A stretch of 64,000 nucleotides of DNA from Glaciecola sp964195425. Its GTDB lineage: Bacteria > Pseudomonadota > Gammaproteobacteria > Enterobacterales > Alteromonadaceae. Below the pieces are notes generated by a model. That model saw only the letters and a list, made by a program, of their open reading frames with translations. It ran no database searches and was not told the DNA's origin. The stretch is taken from NCBI GenBank assembly GCA_964195425.1, contig CAXMOM010000003.1, positions 1 to 64,000 of the forward strand, read 5' to 3'. Made by a program: the position numbers and the translations under genes. Shown here piece after piece: positions 8,661-18,394 of this stretch (the first letter of the stretch is position 1; every line of letters begins with the position of its first letter).

Positions 8661-8987
8661 ATAAATCAAAAAGAACGACTTGCAGTATGGCGCGCATTGT
8701 CTGAACTATTTTTGGATACACAGTTGAATGATGCAGCTTATCAATGGATCGCTCGTACTATTTTGCAAAGTAGGCTTTCTATCAGCGAAGCCGAACATAT
8801 ACTATGGCCGGAAGTATTTCCTGTCTTAGAAAAAAATCTTAATAGTGTGGCCGGCGTTTGGGACGGATGGTCCGATGACTGGTTGTTAGATAATCTACAA
8901 ATTAACACAGCACCAGGGACAATTTCTGGTAGCCATGCAAACGTTAAGATAATTCAAGATGATTGGTCGAAGGTGTTGTTTCATTGA
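8661..8987 (+). CDS. DUF7079-like small protein with an apparent ATA start codon
   Basis: The segment VWRALSELFLDTQLNDAAYQ followed by a helical stretch and VAGVWDGWSDDWL matches my memory of the DUF7079 family, whose members begin a few residues before that VWRALS block. The first usual start in frame is a TTG at 8697, which would cut the block off (96 residues) and has no ribosome site. Upstream, GGAAGGGG at 8647-8654 sits six bases before an in-frame ATA at 8661, which restores the family N-terminus (108 residues, INQKERLAVWRALS). I therefore place the start at 8661 as a non-canonical or mutated ATG. If ATA is not used, the gene is translated poorly or is a pseudogene. Function unknown. 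Confidence 0.55.
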   Translation: MNQKERLAVWRALSELFLDTQLNDAAYQWIARTILQSRLSISEAEHILWPEVFPVLEKNLNSVAGVWDGWSDDWLLDNLQINTAPGTISGSHANVKIIQDDWSKVLFH

Positions 8988-9038
8988 CAATAATTAGAAC
9001 AATGGGATTGTAGAAAATAAATTATTGTTTCATAAGTA

Positions 9039-9102
9039 TGAAGCGCTTTTATGTCGGTATTGACCTCAACACAATACCATAAGGTCTATTGTAAACGCTT
9101 CA
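9039..9102. terminator. Nested inverted repeat between convergent genes
   Basis: An outer pair TGAAGCG (9039-9045) and CGCTTCA (9096-9102) encloses an inner perfect pair GGTATTG (9056-9062) and CAATACC (9072-9078). It lies between a plus-strand gene ending at 8987 and a minus-strand gene ending at 9244. A terminator or 3'-end stabiliser is a reasonable guess, but no T-run is present. Confidence 0.3.
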
Positions 9103-9243
9103 GCGATTGATCAAGCTCCTTGTCATGGGTTTCAATGCATTTGATGTTTTTATAGTAATGACTTATCCCGACTATGACCTATCGGGAATACTGGAAGTGC
9201 TGACCTATAAGCATGTCATTGGGTTTTCAATCTTCAATATGCG

Positions 9244-9882
9244 TTAATCGAAGGTTTGTTCGGGTATAATAGTGGCGCGTTTAAGAATGATATTCTCTAC
9301 GGGTGTGTCAGCAAAGCCAATGTCAGGATTCACTTGAGTTTCTACAAGGGCCATCGCATCGAGTACTTCTTGGCCTTCTATTACCATTCCAAAAACTGTA
9401 TAGCCCCAGTTTCGGCCAGGATCTAAGTTTTCGTTATCTTTCATGTTAAAGAAAAACTGGCGCTTGGCTGAATGAGGATCGCTCATGCGTGCCATAGCAA
9501 TGCTATAAGCCTCATTTTTTTTACCATTTCCTGACTCGTTTATGATTTTATAATTCGACTTTCGTTCGGTAAAATCAGGCGTGTAACCACCGCCTTGTAC
9601 TATATAATCTGGAATAATGCGGTGAAAAAGGGTGTTGTCGTATTGTTTTTCTTTCACATAGGTCAAAAAGTTGTTGGCGGTCACGGGGGCTTTACTGCGG
9701 GTAAGCTCAATCACAATATCACCCATTGTGGTTTCAAATTTAACCTGTGGATAATAATTGTCTTTTTGCACGGCTGCGCCAATAGGGCTTTTTAGTTTAG
9801 GCGCTTCGCGAGCTTGGGAATTTACTATAAATGAACAAATGAGTAAGACTGCACTTAGGGTAAATAAACGAAGAATGGTCAT
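9244..9882 (-). CDS. Periplasmic cyclophilin-type peptidyl-prolyl isomerase
   Basis: This 212-residue protein has an N-terminal signal peptide of about 24 residues ending SQA before REAPKL. The rest is a cyclophilin domain: FETTMGDIVIEL, the catalytic-Arg segment LFHRIIPDYIVQGGGY, FFFNMKDN and the late WGYTVFGMVIEGQEVLDAM. It should catalyse cis-trans proline isomerisation during folding of exported proteins, like PpiA. The short loop sequences are bacterial type. It stands alone on the minus strand, 79 bases after rlmG, from which it could be co-transcribed. Confidence 0.9.
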   Translation of the reverse strand: MTILRLFTLSAVLLICSFIVNSQAREAPKLKSPIGAAVQKDNYYPQVKFETTMGDIVIELTRSKAPVTANNFLTYVKEKQYDNTLFHRIIPDYIVQGGGYTPDFTERKSNYKIINESGNGKKNEAYSIAMARMSDPHSAKRQFFFNMKDNENLDPGRNWGYTVFGMVIEGQEVLDAMALVETQVNPDIGFADTPVENIILKRATIIPEQTFD

Positions 9883-9961
9883 GAAGAATTTCCTTTGATT
9901 TATGGAGATACTTTATAAACGTAAAGAGTATTTATAATGAATAATGTAATCTCTACACATG

Positions 9962-11227
9962 CTAGTTTTGCTTAGTAGTTGGTTCCACAGAACCTTGTTT
10001 TAAGGAGCTCAGTACCACAAACTTTTTATCGCTAGCAATAACGTGGCATCCACCAAATAGTTTGCTGAGTTTTGCACGGTGATCAAGGTGTCTATTACCA
10101 ACAATTCTTAGTTCTCCGCCTACCTTAAGGACTTTTTTTGCATCAACGAACATTTGCCACGCAATATCATCTACTACTGTGTTTTGCTGGTGAAACGGCG
10201 GGTTACAAATGACCAAGTCTGCACCGTTCTTATTATGTGCAATAAATTCATCTAAACAATGCCCAACTAAAAATTCAGCATCGGCTTTGGCCTGCTCATT
10301 AGCATTGCTATTCATTAAGGTCGCTTTTGCAGACTCTATTGCCATATGTGACTCGTCTATGTAAATAACCTTAGGCGGGTTGTTTTTATGTTTGAGTAGT
10401 AAGCTAGTACCCAAAATACCATTACCACAGCCTAAATCGATAACGACTTGGTTTTTCTTAGTAATTTGCGGTAGTACTTGTAACATGTATCGCGCGCCAA
10501 TATCGACCTGCTCTCGGCAAAATACGTTAGGGTAATTATAAAGCGTGAAGTCAATTTCGCTGTCTTGAACTTCGTGTATAGAAGATGTGTGCAGAGCTAA
10601 AATTTGGGCGCTAGTTGTTTCATTAGCCGCTGGTTGTTTACATTCAGCAAATATCAAACGTGCTTTTTTACGTGCTAATGAGCTAGTCGTATTGGTCATT
10701 CGGCTGTCAAAGATTTTCATCGCTGAGGAGGTCACTAGTTTAACCATTGCGCCACCTATAAGCATAGGGGATGGATACGTGCTGCTAGTGTGTGCAAAGA
10801 CAGCGCTTAGCGTGAGCAGCATATAGTCCAAGTAGGCTAGTGTGCGAGGCACCTTTAATAATACGACATCAACAGATTGGCCAACAAGCTTGCTGAGCTC
10901 TAAGCTACTATGTACAGACACATTGTTTTTGTCTAAATTGCTGCCTTTTAGATTTTGCGCAATGCCACGCTCCGTCATGTATGAATCGGTAAACACACTA
11001 ATTTTGGCCAGTGGCGCAAGTCTTGCCATTGCGCAAGCTAGTGCGCCAAAGCTATCGTTTACAATAACAATATGCTTGAGCTCGCTAAACGTTAGCGTAT
11101 TTGCCACATGATCTATCATGTATTCGTCGGCGGCATCCCAAGCCCGCAGGGATTTATCAAATTGGTTGCTTGGAAAGCGTTTTAAAGAAAATGTTTGGTC
11201 TTGAATATGCAGTTGGGTGTTGTTCAT
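9962..11227 (-). CDS. rlmG: 23S rRNA (guanine-1835-N2)-methyltransferase
   Basis: This 421-residue protein has the RlmG layout, a degenerate N-terminal methyltransferase-like half and an active C-terminal Rossmann domain. The SAM-binding motif reads VIDLGCGNGILG and the catalytic N-P-P-F motif of base-amino methyltransferases is in LVICNPPFHQ. The N-terminal RAWDAADEYMIDH segment is also typical of RlmG/RsmC proteins. RlmG methylates G1835 of 23S rRNA. The length equals that of known RlmG within a few tens of residues. The ATG at 11227 is the only good start. Confidence 0.9.
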   Translation of the reverse strand: MNNTQLHIQDQTFSLKRFPSNQFDKSLRAWDAADEYMIDHVANTLTFSELKHIVIVNDSFGALACAMARLAPLAKISVFTDSYMTERGIAQNLKGSNLDKNNVSVHSSLELSKLVGQSVDVVLLKVPRTLAYLDYMLLTLSAVFAHTSSTYPSPMLIGGAMVKLVTSSAMKIFDSRMTNTTSSLARKKARLIFAECKQPAANETTSAQILALHTSSIHEVQDSEIDFTLYNYPNVFCREQVDIGARYMLQVLPQITKKNQVVIDLGCGNGILGTSLLLKHKNNPPKVIYIDESHMAIESAKATLMNSNANEQAKADAEFLVGHCLDEFIAHNKNGADLVICNPPFHQQNTVVDDIAWQMFVDAKKVLKVGGELRIVGNRHLDHRAKLSKLFGGCHVIASDKKFVVLSSLKQGSVEPTTKQN

Positions 11228-11470
11228 AGTGGTTTAGTGTTCATCGTAAATAAGGTAAAGACTGATCAGATATATTGGGACTATATAGCTTGCGTTTAAA
11301 TCGATAGTGTCTACACTTTACGCTAATATAATTTTGTAATCCTAAGCAAACTATATTGATCTTTCGCGTTTAAGAAGTCACTCGTGATAACATAGCATAA
11401 ATACGCTTTAGCATCATGTTAAACGCCAGATCTGATATAAACAACGACCAAACAGCAATAGTCTAAAACA

Positions 11471-12124
11471 ATGATCGAGCAAACAAACTTACTTGCCAAC
11501 AACACTGAGCAGCCTGACAGTGACGCTAAGCAGCAGGCTTTTTTTATGTTGCCTCTGGAAAATGCGCAGGTGGAATATTACCCGAATTGGCTAAGCCACA
11601 AACATGCCAAGCACTTAATGGAGTACTTTATTGCTCAACTCCAGTGGCAGCAACCTAGTATTTTGCTTTATGGTCAACAGCGTTTAATTCCTCGACTTCA
11701 AGCCTGGTACGGTGATCCAAACAGCCAGTATGAGTATTCAAAATTGGTTATGGAGCCGCGGCCTTGGGACACACGACTTGCCAAGCTAAAGCAAGCATGT
11801 GAACAAAAATGTAATGCGCCATTCAATTCAGTGCTTGCCAATTACTATCGTCATGGAAGTGACAGTATGGGAATGCATGCTGATAATGAACCAGAGCTTG
11901 GTCCGCAGCCGATCATTGCTTCGGTAAGTTTAGGACAAACGCGGCGTTTTACATTTAAAAATATTCATTCAAAAGAAACCTATAAAATAGGCCTTGAGCA
12001 TGGTTCTTTGCTTATTATGAAAGGAGACACTCAGCAAAACTGGCATCATGGAATGAATAAGAGCCGCACTCAAACTGGGCCTAGGCTTAATTTCACTTTT
12101 CGCCATGTTACTCCTAAAAAGTGA
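11471..12124 (+). CDS. AlkB-like Fe(II)/2-oxoglutarate-dependent dioxygenase
   Basis: This 217-residue protein has the jelly-roll dioxygenase features of AlkB homologues. The Fe-binding H-x-D is at His136 and Asp138 (GMHADNEPE). The distal His is in NWHHGMNKS near residue 193, and the 2-oxoglutarate-binding Arg pair lies in GPRLNFTFR. NYYRHGSDSMGMH is the usual nucleotide-recognition-lid neighbourhood. Such enzymes repair alkylated bases in DNA or RNA by oxidative demethylation. It looks closer to the ALKBH2/3-like bacterial branch than to E. coli AlkB itself (inference). It is followed by a BolA-family gene 80 bases away on the same strand. No Ada-box is visible. Confidence 0.88.
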   Translation: MIEQTNLLANNTEQPDSDAKQQAFFMLPLENAQVEYYPNWLSHKHAKHLMEYFIAQLQWQQPSILLYGQQRLIPRLQAWYGDPNSQYEYSKLVMEPRPWDTRLAKLKQACEQKCNAPFNSVLANYYRHGSDSMGMHADNEPELGPQPIIASVSLGQTRRFTFKNIHSKETYKIGLEHGSLLIMKGDTQQNWHHGMNKSRTQTGPRLNFTFRHVTPKK

Positions 12125-12204
12125 TATCGCTCAATACGGCTCACTGAACATAACGTAAACAACATTTTTCAAATACCATAACTTCATTTTTAAAGGCTCT
12201 ACTT

Positions 12205-12531
12205 GTGAACACTCAAATTACGACAGAAACGACTATTACTGAAAAGCTTAGCGCCACATTTTCGCCAGTACACCTTGAGGTGATAAACGAGAGTCATATG
12301 CACAATGTGCCCACTAATTCAGAGACCCACTTTAAAGTGACCATTGTGAGCGAAGCATTTGAGCAAAAAAGGCTAATTCAGCGTCACCGCATGGTAAATG
12401 AGCTATTAAGCGCAGAGTTGGCAGGCCCTGTGCATGCTTTAGCAATGCATACCTATACGGCAAATGAATGGGCGAAAAAGCAGGGTGCTGCACCTGATTC
12501 ACCAAATTGTTTAGGGGGTACGGGTAAATAG
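12205..12531 (+). CDS. bolA: BolA family protein
   Basis: This 108-residue protein has the BolA fold signature: LEVINESHMHN near the N-terminus, HFKVTIVSEAF, then LIQRHRMVNELLSAEL and HALAMHTYTANEW. BolA proteins pair with monothiol glutaredoxins around a 2Fe-2S cluster and affect envelope and stress morphology. The conserved His residues used for cluster binding are present in SHMHN and in LAMHTYT. The C-terminus is short. The start at 12205 is a GTG (the text reads cttgtgaac), and the fold begins soon after it. Confidence 0.9.
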   Translation: MNTQITTETTITEKLSATFSPVHLEVINESHMHNVPTNSETHFKVTIVSEAFEQKRLIQRHRMVNELLSAELAGPVHALAMHTYTANEWAKKQGAAPDSPNCLGGTGK

Positions 12532-12738
12532 CGCAGGGGTAATAGTATCCATTACTTTTTAGTAAACGGTTTTTAAAAATAAATTTAACAATCTGTTAAA
12601 AGAATTCTATGTTTGCATCTGCTACACTGCGCGCCAAATTTTATATTGTACTTTTTAATTAGCACATTTAAAAAGCACTCTTAATTAGCACTTTAACAAC
12701 ACGCTGGTGGATGTCACTGGCTTATAAACGGGTAAACC

Positions 12739-14310
<1,572 letters not shown>

Positions 14311-14667
14311 TATCTAGTTATGTTCACTACTTTTTGTGACGTGTTTTGAGACCTCTAATGAGGTCTTGATTCTGGCACAACTTTGTAAGGGATATAAGTA
14401 CCTGTAGCGATCTGTTTTTAGTTGCATTTCCAAGGTATTAAAGGGATTGCATTTACTACACTTATTGGTAAGGCCATTATTTTATTTGGCCTATATCGGC
14501 TCATTTCGCCCCAGCATTTATAAATGAATATCAATATAGAAAATTCTAAATTTGTTATTTATTTTCCAACACTCGATTTCAAACATAAAAGCCCACGCAT
14601 CTAAACCTTTGTATTCTTTTGTGCGACGAACATTTATTAAGCAATTTTTGTTGTTCACAAAGGAAAT
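14311..14667. other. Intergenic region after the SulP gene
   Basis: These 357 bases contain a 7-bp hairpin (AGACCTC 14349-14355, TAAT loop, GAGGTCT 14360-14366) shortly after the SulP stop. It could be a weak terminator but has no T-run. The rest is AT-rich and I see no gene. The final bases AAAGGAAAT form the ribosome site of the truncated DUF1028 gene. Confidence 0.4.
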
Positions 14668-15007
14668 ATGATGACCTACCCAAATAGACGGCGAATATTG
14701 CAAGTAGCCTTAGCTGTTGCAATAACCATTTTATTAGTCGCACCAGTTTCGGCCACATGGTCGATAATTGGCGTAGATCGAGAAACAGGTGAAATAGGTA
14801 TCGCTTGTGCGAGCTCTGGACGCAGGTGCAAATGCTGGTGGTGATAAACGTTGTGGTAAACAGCGAGCGCGATCTGCATTTATCTCAATTTATTCGCCCG
14901 ATGTAGATGGCATAACCCATTTGTCTGCATTTGGCACTGATAAAGGCGGTCAGCCTGCAGTAGAACTTTTGACAGAAAGGTTCGATAAATTATACGCATC
15001 ACAGTAG
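14668..15007 (+). pseudogene. DUF1028 protein remnant with large internal deletion and frameshift
   Basis: From an ATG at 14668 preceded by AAAGGA, the frame encodes a signal peptide ending VSA and the DUF1028 N-terminus TWSIIGVDRETGEIGIACASS, then reaches a TGA at 14842. In another phase, from about 14807 to the TAG at 15005-15007, lies the family's C-terminal region (LDAGANAGGDKRCGKQ through GGQPAVELLTERF). Together these give about 110 residues, against 220-300 normal for the family. The centre is therefore deleted at the GCGAGCTCTG junction with a shift of phase. The product is surely non-functional. DUF1028 proteins have an Ntn-hydrolase-like fold of unsettled role. Confidence 0.75.
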
Positions 15008-15082
15008 ATGGAGCTTTCTTTGTGAAATAAGGACTTTTATGGTGGTATCACTCATAAGGTAAAACACCTTAAATTAAGTCAT

Positions 15083-15112
15083 AAAAAAAGCTGGGAAATC
15101 CCAGCTTTTTTT
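15083..15112. terminator. Bidirectional intrinsic terminator
   Basis: A run of A, the stem GCTGGGA/TCCCAGC (15090-15104) and a run of T make a symmetric hairpin. It can end transcription of the DUF1028 remnant on the plus strand and of dsbA on the minus strand, whose stop lies 21 bases away. Confidence 0.85.
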
Positions 15113-15133
15113 GTGTTTATAAACTAACAAATA

Positions 15134-15769
15134 TTATTTTTGTTTGGTTAACCACACTACCAGATCAATCATATCGTCCGTGGTCATATTTTTCAAAGTG
15201 GGTATAAACTTTTCATTTATGATGAAGGTAGGAACGCCAGTTAAGTGTTCGCGAAAATCAACTATACTTTTATTGTTGCGTTTTACTAAGCTATTTACAC
15301 TAAAACTAGCGGCTAATTTGTCGAACTTTTCACCGTCTGCACCATTTACAATAAATATTTTACGCAAATCATTGAGGCTGGTGATTGCTGCTTTGTCTTT
15401 ATTGTCTTTATTATGGATGTGGTTAAAAATAGCCGCGGTGTATTTTTCTTCTTCTTTCATTGCGCGCGCTATCATCATGGCTTTAGTTGCTTCACCTTGG
15501 ACATTGCGACTAGCAAGACCCATGAAGTTAACATGCACTTTGGTGAATTTTACATCATCAGGTAAGTTGTCTTTAAACTGGGCAACTAATGGTTCGAACT
15601 GAAAACAAGCAGGGCACCAAAATGAGAAGTATTCTTTCATCACTAGTTTTTCCGATGCTTTTTCAGCAATTACTTCATAATGCGTGCCTTCTTGCCATAA
15701 CTCCACTTGCGCAGAGACTTGCACAGACATCATAAGACCTAATACTAGACCGCTTAAAATTTGTTTCAT
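15134..15769 (-). CDS. dsbA: Periplasmic thiol:disulfide oxidoreductase DsbA (CPAC active site)
   Basis: This 211-residue protein has a signal peptide ending VSA and a thioredoxin fold with the DsbA helical insert. The active-site motif is FSFWCPACFQFEP, so the dipeptide between the cysteines is Pro-Ala rather than the Pro-His of E. coli DsbA. The cis-Pro loop reads GVPTFIINEKF. DsbA donates disulfides to exported proteins and is reoxidised by DsbB, which is not in this window. The Ala change should alter redox potential (inference from known CxxC mutants). In enterobacteria dsbA follows srkA. Here btuB lies between them. Confidence 0.88.
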   Translation of the reverse strand: MKQILSGLVLGLMMSVQVSAQVELWQEGTHYEVIAEKASEKLVMKEYFSFWCPACFQFEPLVAQFKDNLPDDVKFTKVHVNFMGLASRNVQGEATKAMMIARAMKEEEKYTAAIFNHIHNKDNKDKAAITSLNDLRKIFIVNGADGEKFDKLAASFSVNSLVKRNNKSIVDFREHLTGVPTFIINEKFIPTLKNMTTDDMIDLVVWLTKQK

Positions 15770-15929
15770 GCTAGATTCCTAAATATTTAATACCCAATAT
15801 TGACTGTGAAAGTCACTACAAGTTCAGTTCATTTTAATTAGCGCGCAAGAATACCATACAGCACTCGCACTGCAAGTATTCTCATGCTTTGTGCACTCAT
15901 TAAAAGCGCAAGGTTAAGCAAATTTTGTT

Positions 15930-17840
15930 TTACCAGCTATAGGCTAGGCTAAGCAATATGCGACTGCCGTCTGTGTTATACCCAAAGACATCTTCGTAAT
16001 CTTCGTTAAACATATTCGACAAGCGCAAGTTGGCGCTCAATTGATCATTATGAGTATATTGATAATTTGTACTTAGCAGCCAATAAGCGCTTAACGATAC
16101 TCTTTGACCGGCTTGCATAGGCGGGAAGAAATTATCAAATTTAGTCCCCGCATAATCAGCTTGCACATACAGCTGATGTTGTTCATCTAAACTGTAAGTT
16201 GTGCTAACGGAGCCGGTATGGCGTGAACGACGAAGCTCTGCGCTATTTCCTTCACTGGCATCTAAGTAGCTATATTGCGCTTGCCAGCTTAGTTCCTGTA
16301 TTTGACCAGACAAGCTAAGTTCTATACCTTCTCGTGTGCTTTGTGCGCTGGCATTTTGGGCCGTAAATTGACCCGTTTCGGGCACAAATACAAAACCAAG
16401 AACCTCGTTGTTAAGCTCTGCATTGAACCAATTAAGCTGAATACTGATATTTTCAAATGCACCCTCAATGCCTGCTTCGGTGCTTCTTTGTTGTTCAGGG
16501 ACAAGGTCAGGATTGCCTAAGAATGAGTTAGGGAAAAAACCAAACCTCTCAACAAAGGTGGGGTTTTTAATAGCTTGGCCCTGAGATACAAATACGCGCC
16601 AATCATTGTTAATGGCGTAGGTGGCGCCTGCACGATAGCTACTGGCATTGTCAAAAATATCGTTGTTGTCGTATCGGTAGCTAGCACTCACGCTCAGCGC
16701 ATTACTTATTGCATAAACGCCATCGCTTACCACAGACCAAGTATCATTACTTTGACTCTGGTTAACACCACTTTGTGCAGTAGGACCTTGTTGTTTAAAG
16801 TCTTCACTGGTGCTCTCAAGCCCAATGTTCAGCCATTTGTTAGCTGTAAACTCAAAGCGATTAGACCAAAGTACGCGCAATTTTTCTCCCTGTGACATAC
16901 GTTCAAAAAGGTTATCGCTAAAATTGTCGGTATCTTGTTTTGAGTATTGAAGGGATAAAAGCTGCGAATAAATTCCATCTTTTTTACCATTCGTAGTGGG
17001 TGTAAAATACCAGTTAAGGCCCACTGAAATTTGATTGCCTTTAGCGACCAAATTGCCATCGCCAACTAAGCCTGTGGCAAAGTTATAGCCGTCGGCATCT
17101 GCTGTGTAATCGAGTATGCGGGCATTTAGGTCTATTCGGTTGCTATCGTTAAATTGGTAATTTATACCACCGCTTAAATCAGTATTGCTATAACCATCGT
17201 CTTCATCACCTTCACGACTAATATTTTCGCCTTGGGTTTTGTAAGTCGATACATTAATATTAAATCCAAGGTCCTCTAGCTGCTGGGCAACATGTGCGCT
17301 GGCGCTGAAAGTATTGTGATCGCCAACCGCCGCTTTTGTACTAACTTGAAGAGCTTCACTGCTGGCTTTTTTTGTGCTTATACTAATGATGCCGGCAATG
17401 GCATTTGAGCCCCAAATCGCGCTTTGCGGGCCTCTCAATATTTCGATCCGCGCAATATTGGCAACTAGCAAATGGGAAAAGTCGGTTAATCCACCTTGAC
17501 CACCATCATTAATCGGAACACCGTCTACCAACACCATAATATGGTTGCTTTCGCTGCCTCTAAAACGTACTTCTGTTAAGCTGCCGCTGGTGCCTGTTTG
17601 TCCAACATTAACACCTGCTACGGTGCGTAATAAGTCAGCAATTCCTATCGCGCCCGATGCTTTTATCTGCGTTTCGTCAATTACGGTAATGGCACCGGCT
17701 ATTTGGCCAATATTAACAGGAGAATGGGTGCCTAAAATGGTAATGGCTTCGGTTTTTTCAGAAGGTTTTTGTTGTGCTTGCGCACTTACACATAAGCTGG
17801 TCAGCACTGCTGCTGCCAGAATAGCAATTTGAGTTTTCAT
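15930..17840 (-). CDS. btuB: TonB-dependent vitamin B12 receptor
   Basis: I place the start at the ATG at 17840, with AAGGAA just upstream and a clear signal peptide (MKTQIAILAAAVLTSLC... to AQA). The open frame extends 17 codons further but without a ribosome site. The 636-residue product has an N-terminal plug with ITVIDETQI, the RFRGSESNHIMVLVDGVPI block and IEILRGPQSAIWGSNAIAG. A C-terminal barrel of many amphipathic strands follows, ending in an aromatic residue (LSLAYSW). The cobalamin riboswitch directly upstream identifies it as a corrinoid receptor (BtuB), using TonB energy in the outer membrane. No btuF, btuC or btuD genes are adjacent. Confidence 0.9.
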   Translation of the reverse strand: MKTQIAILAAAVLTSLCVSAQAQQKPSEKTEAITILGTHSPVNIGQIAGAITVIDETQIKASGAIGIADLLRTVAGVNVGQTGTSGSLTEVRFRGSESNHIMVLVDGVPINDGGQGGLTDFSHLLVANIARIEILRGPQSAIWGSNAIAGIISISTKKASSEALQVSTKAAVGDHNTFSASAHVAQQLEDLGFNINVSTYKTQGENISREGDEDDGYSNTDLSGGINYQFNDSNRIDLNARILDYTADADGYNFATGLVGDGNLVAKGNQISVGLNWYFTPTTNGKKDGIYSQLLSLQYSKQDTDNFSDNLFERMSQGEKLRVLWSNRFEFTANKWLNIGLESTSEDFKQQGPTAQSGVNQSQSNDTWSVVSDGVYAISNALSVSASYRYDNNDIFDNASSYRAGATYAINNDWRVFVSQGQAIKNPTFVERFGFFPNSFLGNPDLVPEQQRSTEAGIEGAFENISIQLNWFNAELNNEVLGFVFVPETGQFTAQNASAQSTREGIELSLSGQIQELSWQAQYSYLDASEGNSAELRRSRHTGSVSTTYSLDEQHQLYVQADYAGTKFDNFFPPMQAGQRVSLSAYWLLSTNYQYTHNDQLSANLRLSNMFNEDYEDVFGYNTDGSRILLSLAYSW

Positions 17841-17880
17841 AAAGTTCCTTGTAAGTACTCCGCCCGAGCACAAAATGTAA

Positions 17881-17930
17881 AGAAGAAGCATAAAGCTATG
17901 CTTCTATGGCCTAACTGTTTTATAAAACAG
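17881..17930 (-). terminator. Hairpins in the btuB leader (riboswitch expression platform)
   Basis: On the minus strand, after the aptamer, a perfect palindrome CTGTTTTATAAAACAG (17915-17930) is followed by GAAGCATA-GCTT-TATGCTTC (17904 down to 17885) and a TTCTTCTTT stretch. The second can act as an intrinsic terminator before btuB when cobalamin is bound. This is inference from layout. Confidence 0.5.
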
Positions 17931-17977
17931 CCTACATGCCAACGAACACCAAAATGGTTAGCGTTGCATGTTTTGAA

Positions 17978-18190
17978 GACAGGCCGGTATCCGGGCTCAC
18001 AATATGTTTTACAATTCCTTCCCATGGCTTTGCAATAATGCAATTTGCCACAGTGGATGACGCATCAGCGATTTAACTCGCACCAATGTAAATGTAAAGA
18101 CCATCTAGATACTGAATGAATGTACTAGATGAATTGCTTACCGTTGCGGGGGCAGCACAGGTTTTACACCTATTTCCCGTTTAACAAAAA
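17978..18190 (-). promoter_or_regulatory. Cobalamin riboswitch upstream of btuB
   Basis: Read on the minus strand, the leader starts AAACGGGAA, followed by GGTG and the hallmark TGTGCTGCCCCCGCAACGG. It then has a variable arm, a GCCACTG-like element read as CCACTGTGGC, and closes with the B12-box-like GAGCCCGGATACCGGCCTG. These are the conserved blocks of the AdoCbl-type aptamer, in order. It lies 140 bases before the btuB start, so it should repress btuB when B12 is plentiful. Confidence 0.93.
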
Positions 18191-18394
18191 CGTTACGTTA
18201 TTATATAAAAACTGAATAATGTAACGATTTGCACCTATCTAGGCGATACTATAAAGGTATTACATAGAAGTGCTAGTGCTAATAGCTATAAGATAGTGAT
18301 ATTTCAGTAAAAAATTGTGTTGTCCTAGATCGCCAGCGATACAAAAAATTAACGCTATACTGAAATAGCGTGAGCAAAATTAAATGCAAATGTC

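Noticed and set aside
17841..17891. 17-codon upstream extension of btuB
   Set aside because: It would put a hydrophobic stretch before the real signal peptide and overlaps the leader terminator hairpin.
17837..18043. Reading frames overlapping the btuB leader on both strands
   Set aside because: They lie across the cobalamin riboswitch, whose RNA blocks explain the sequence.
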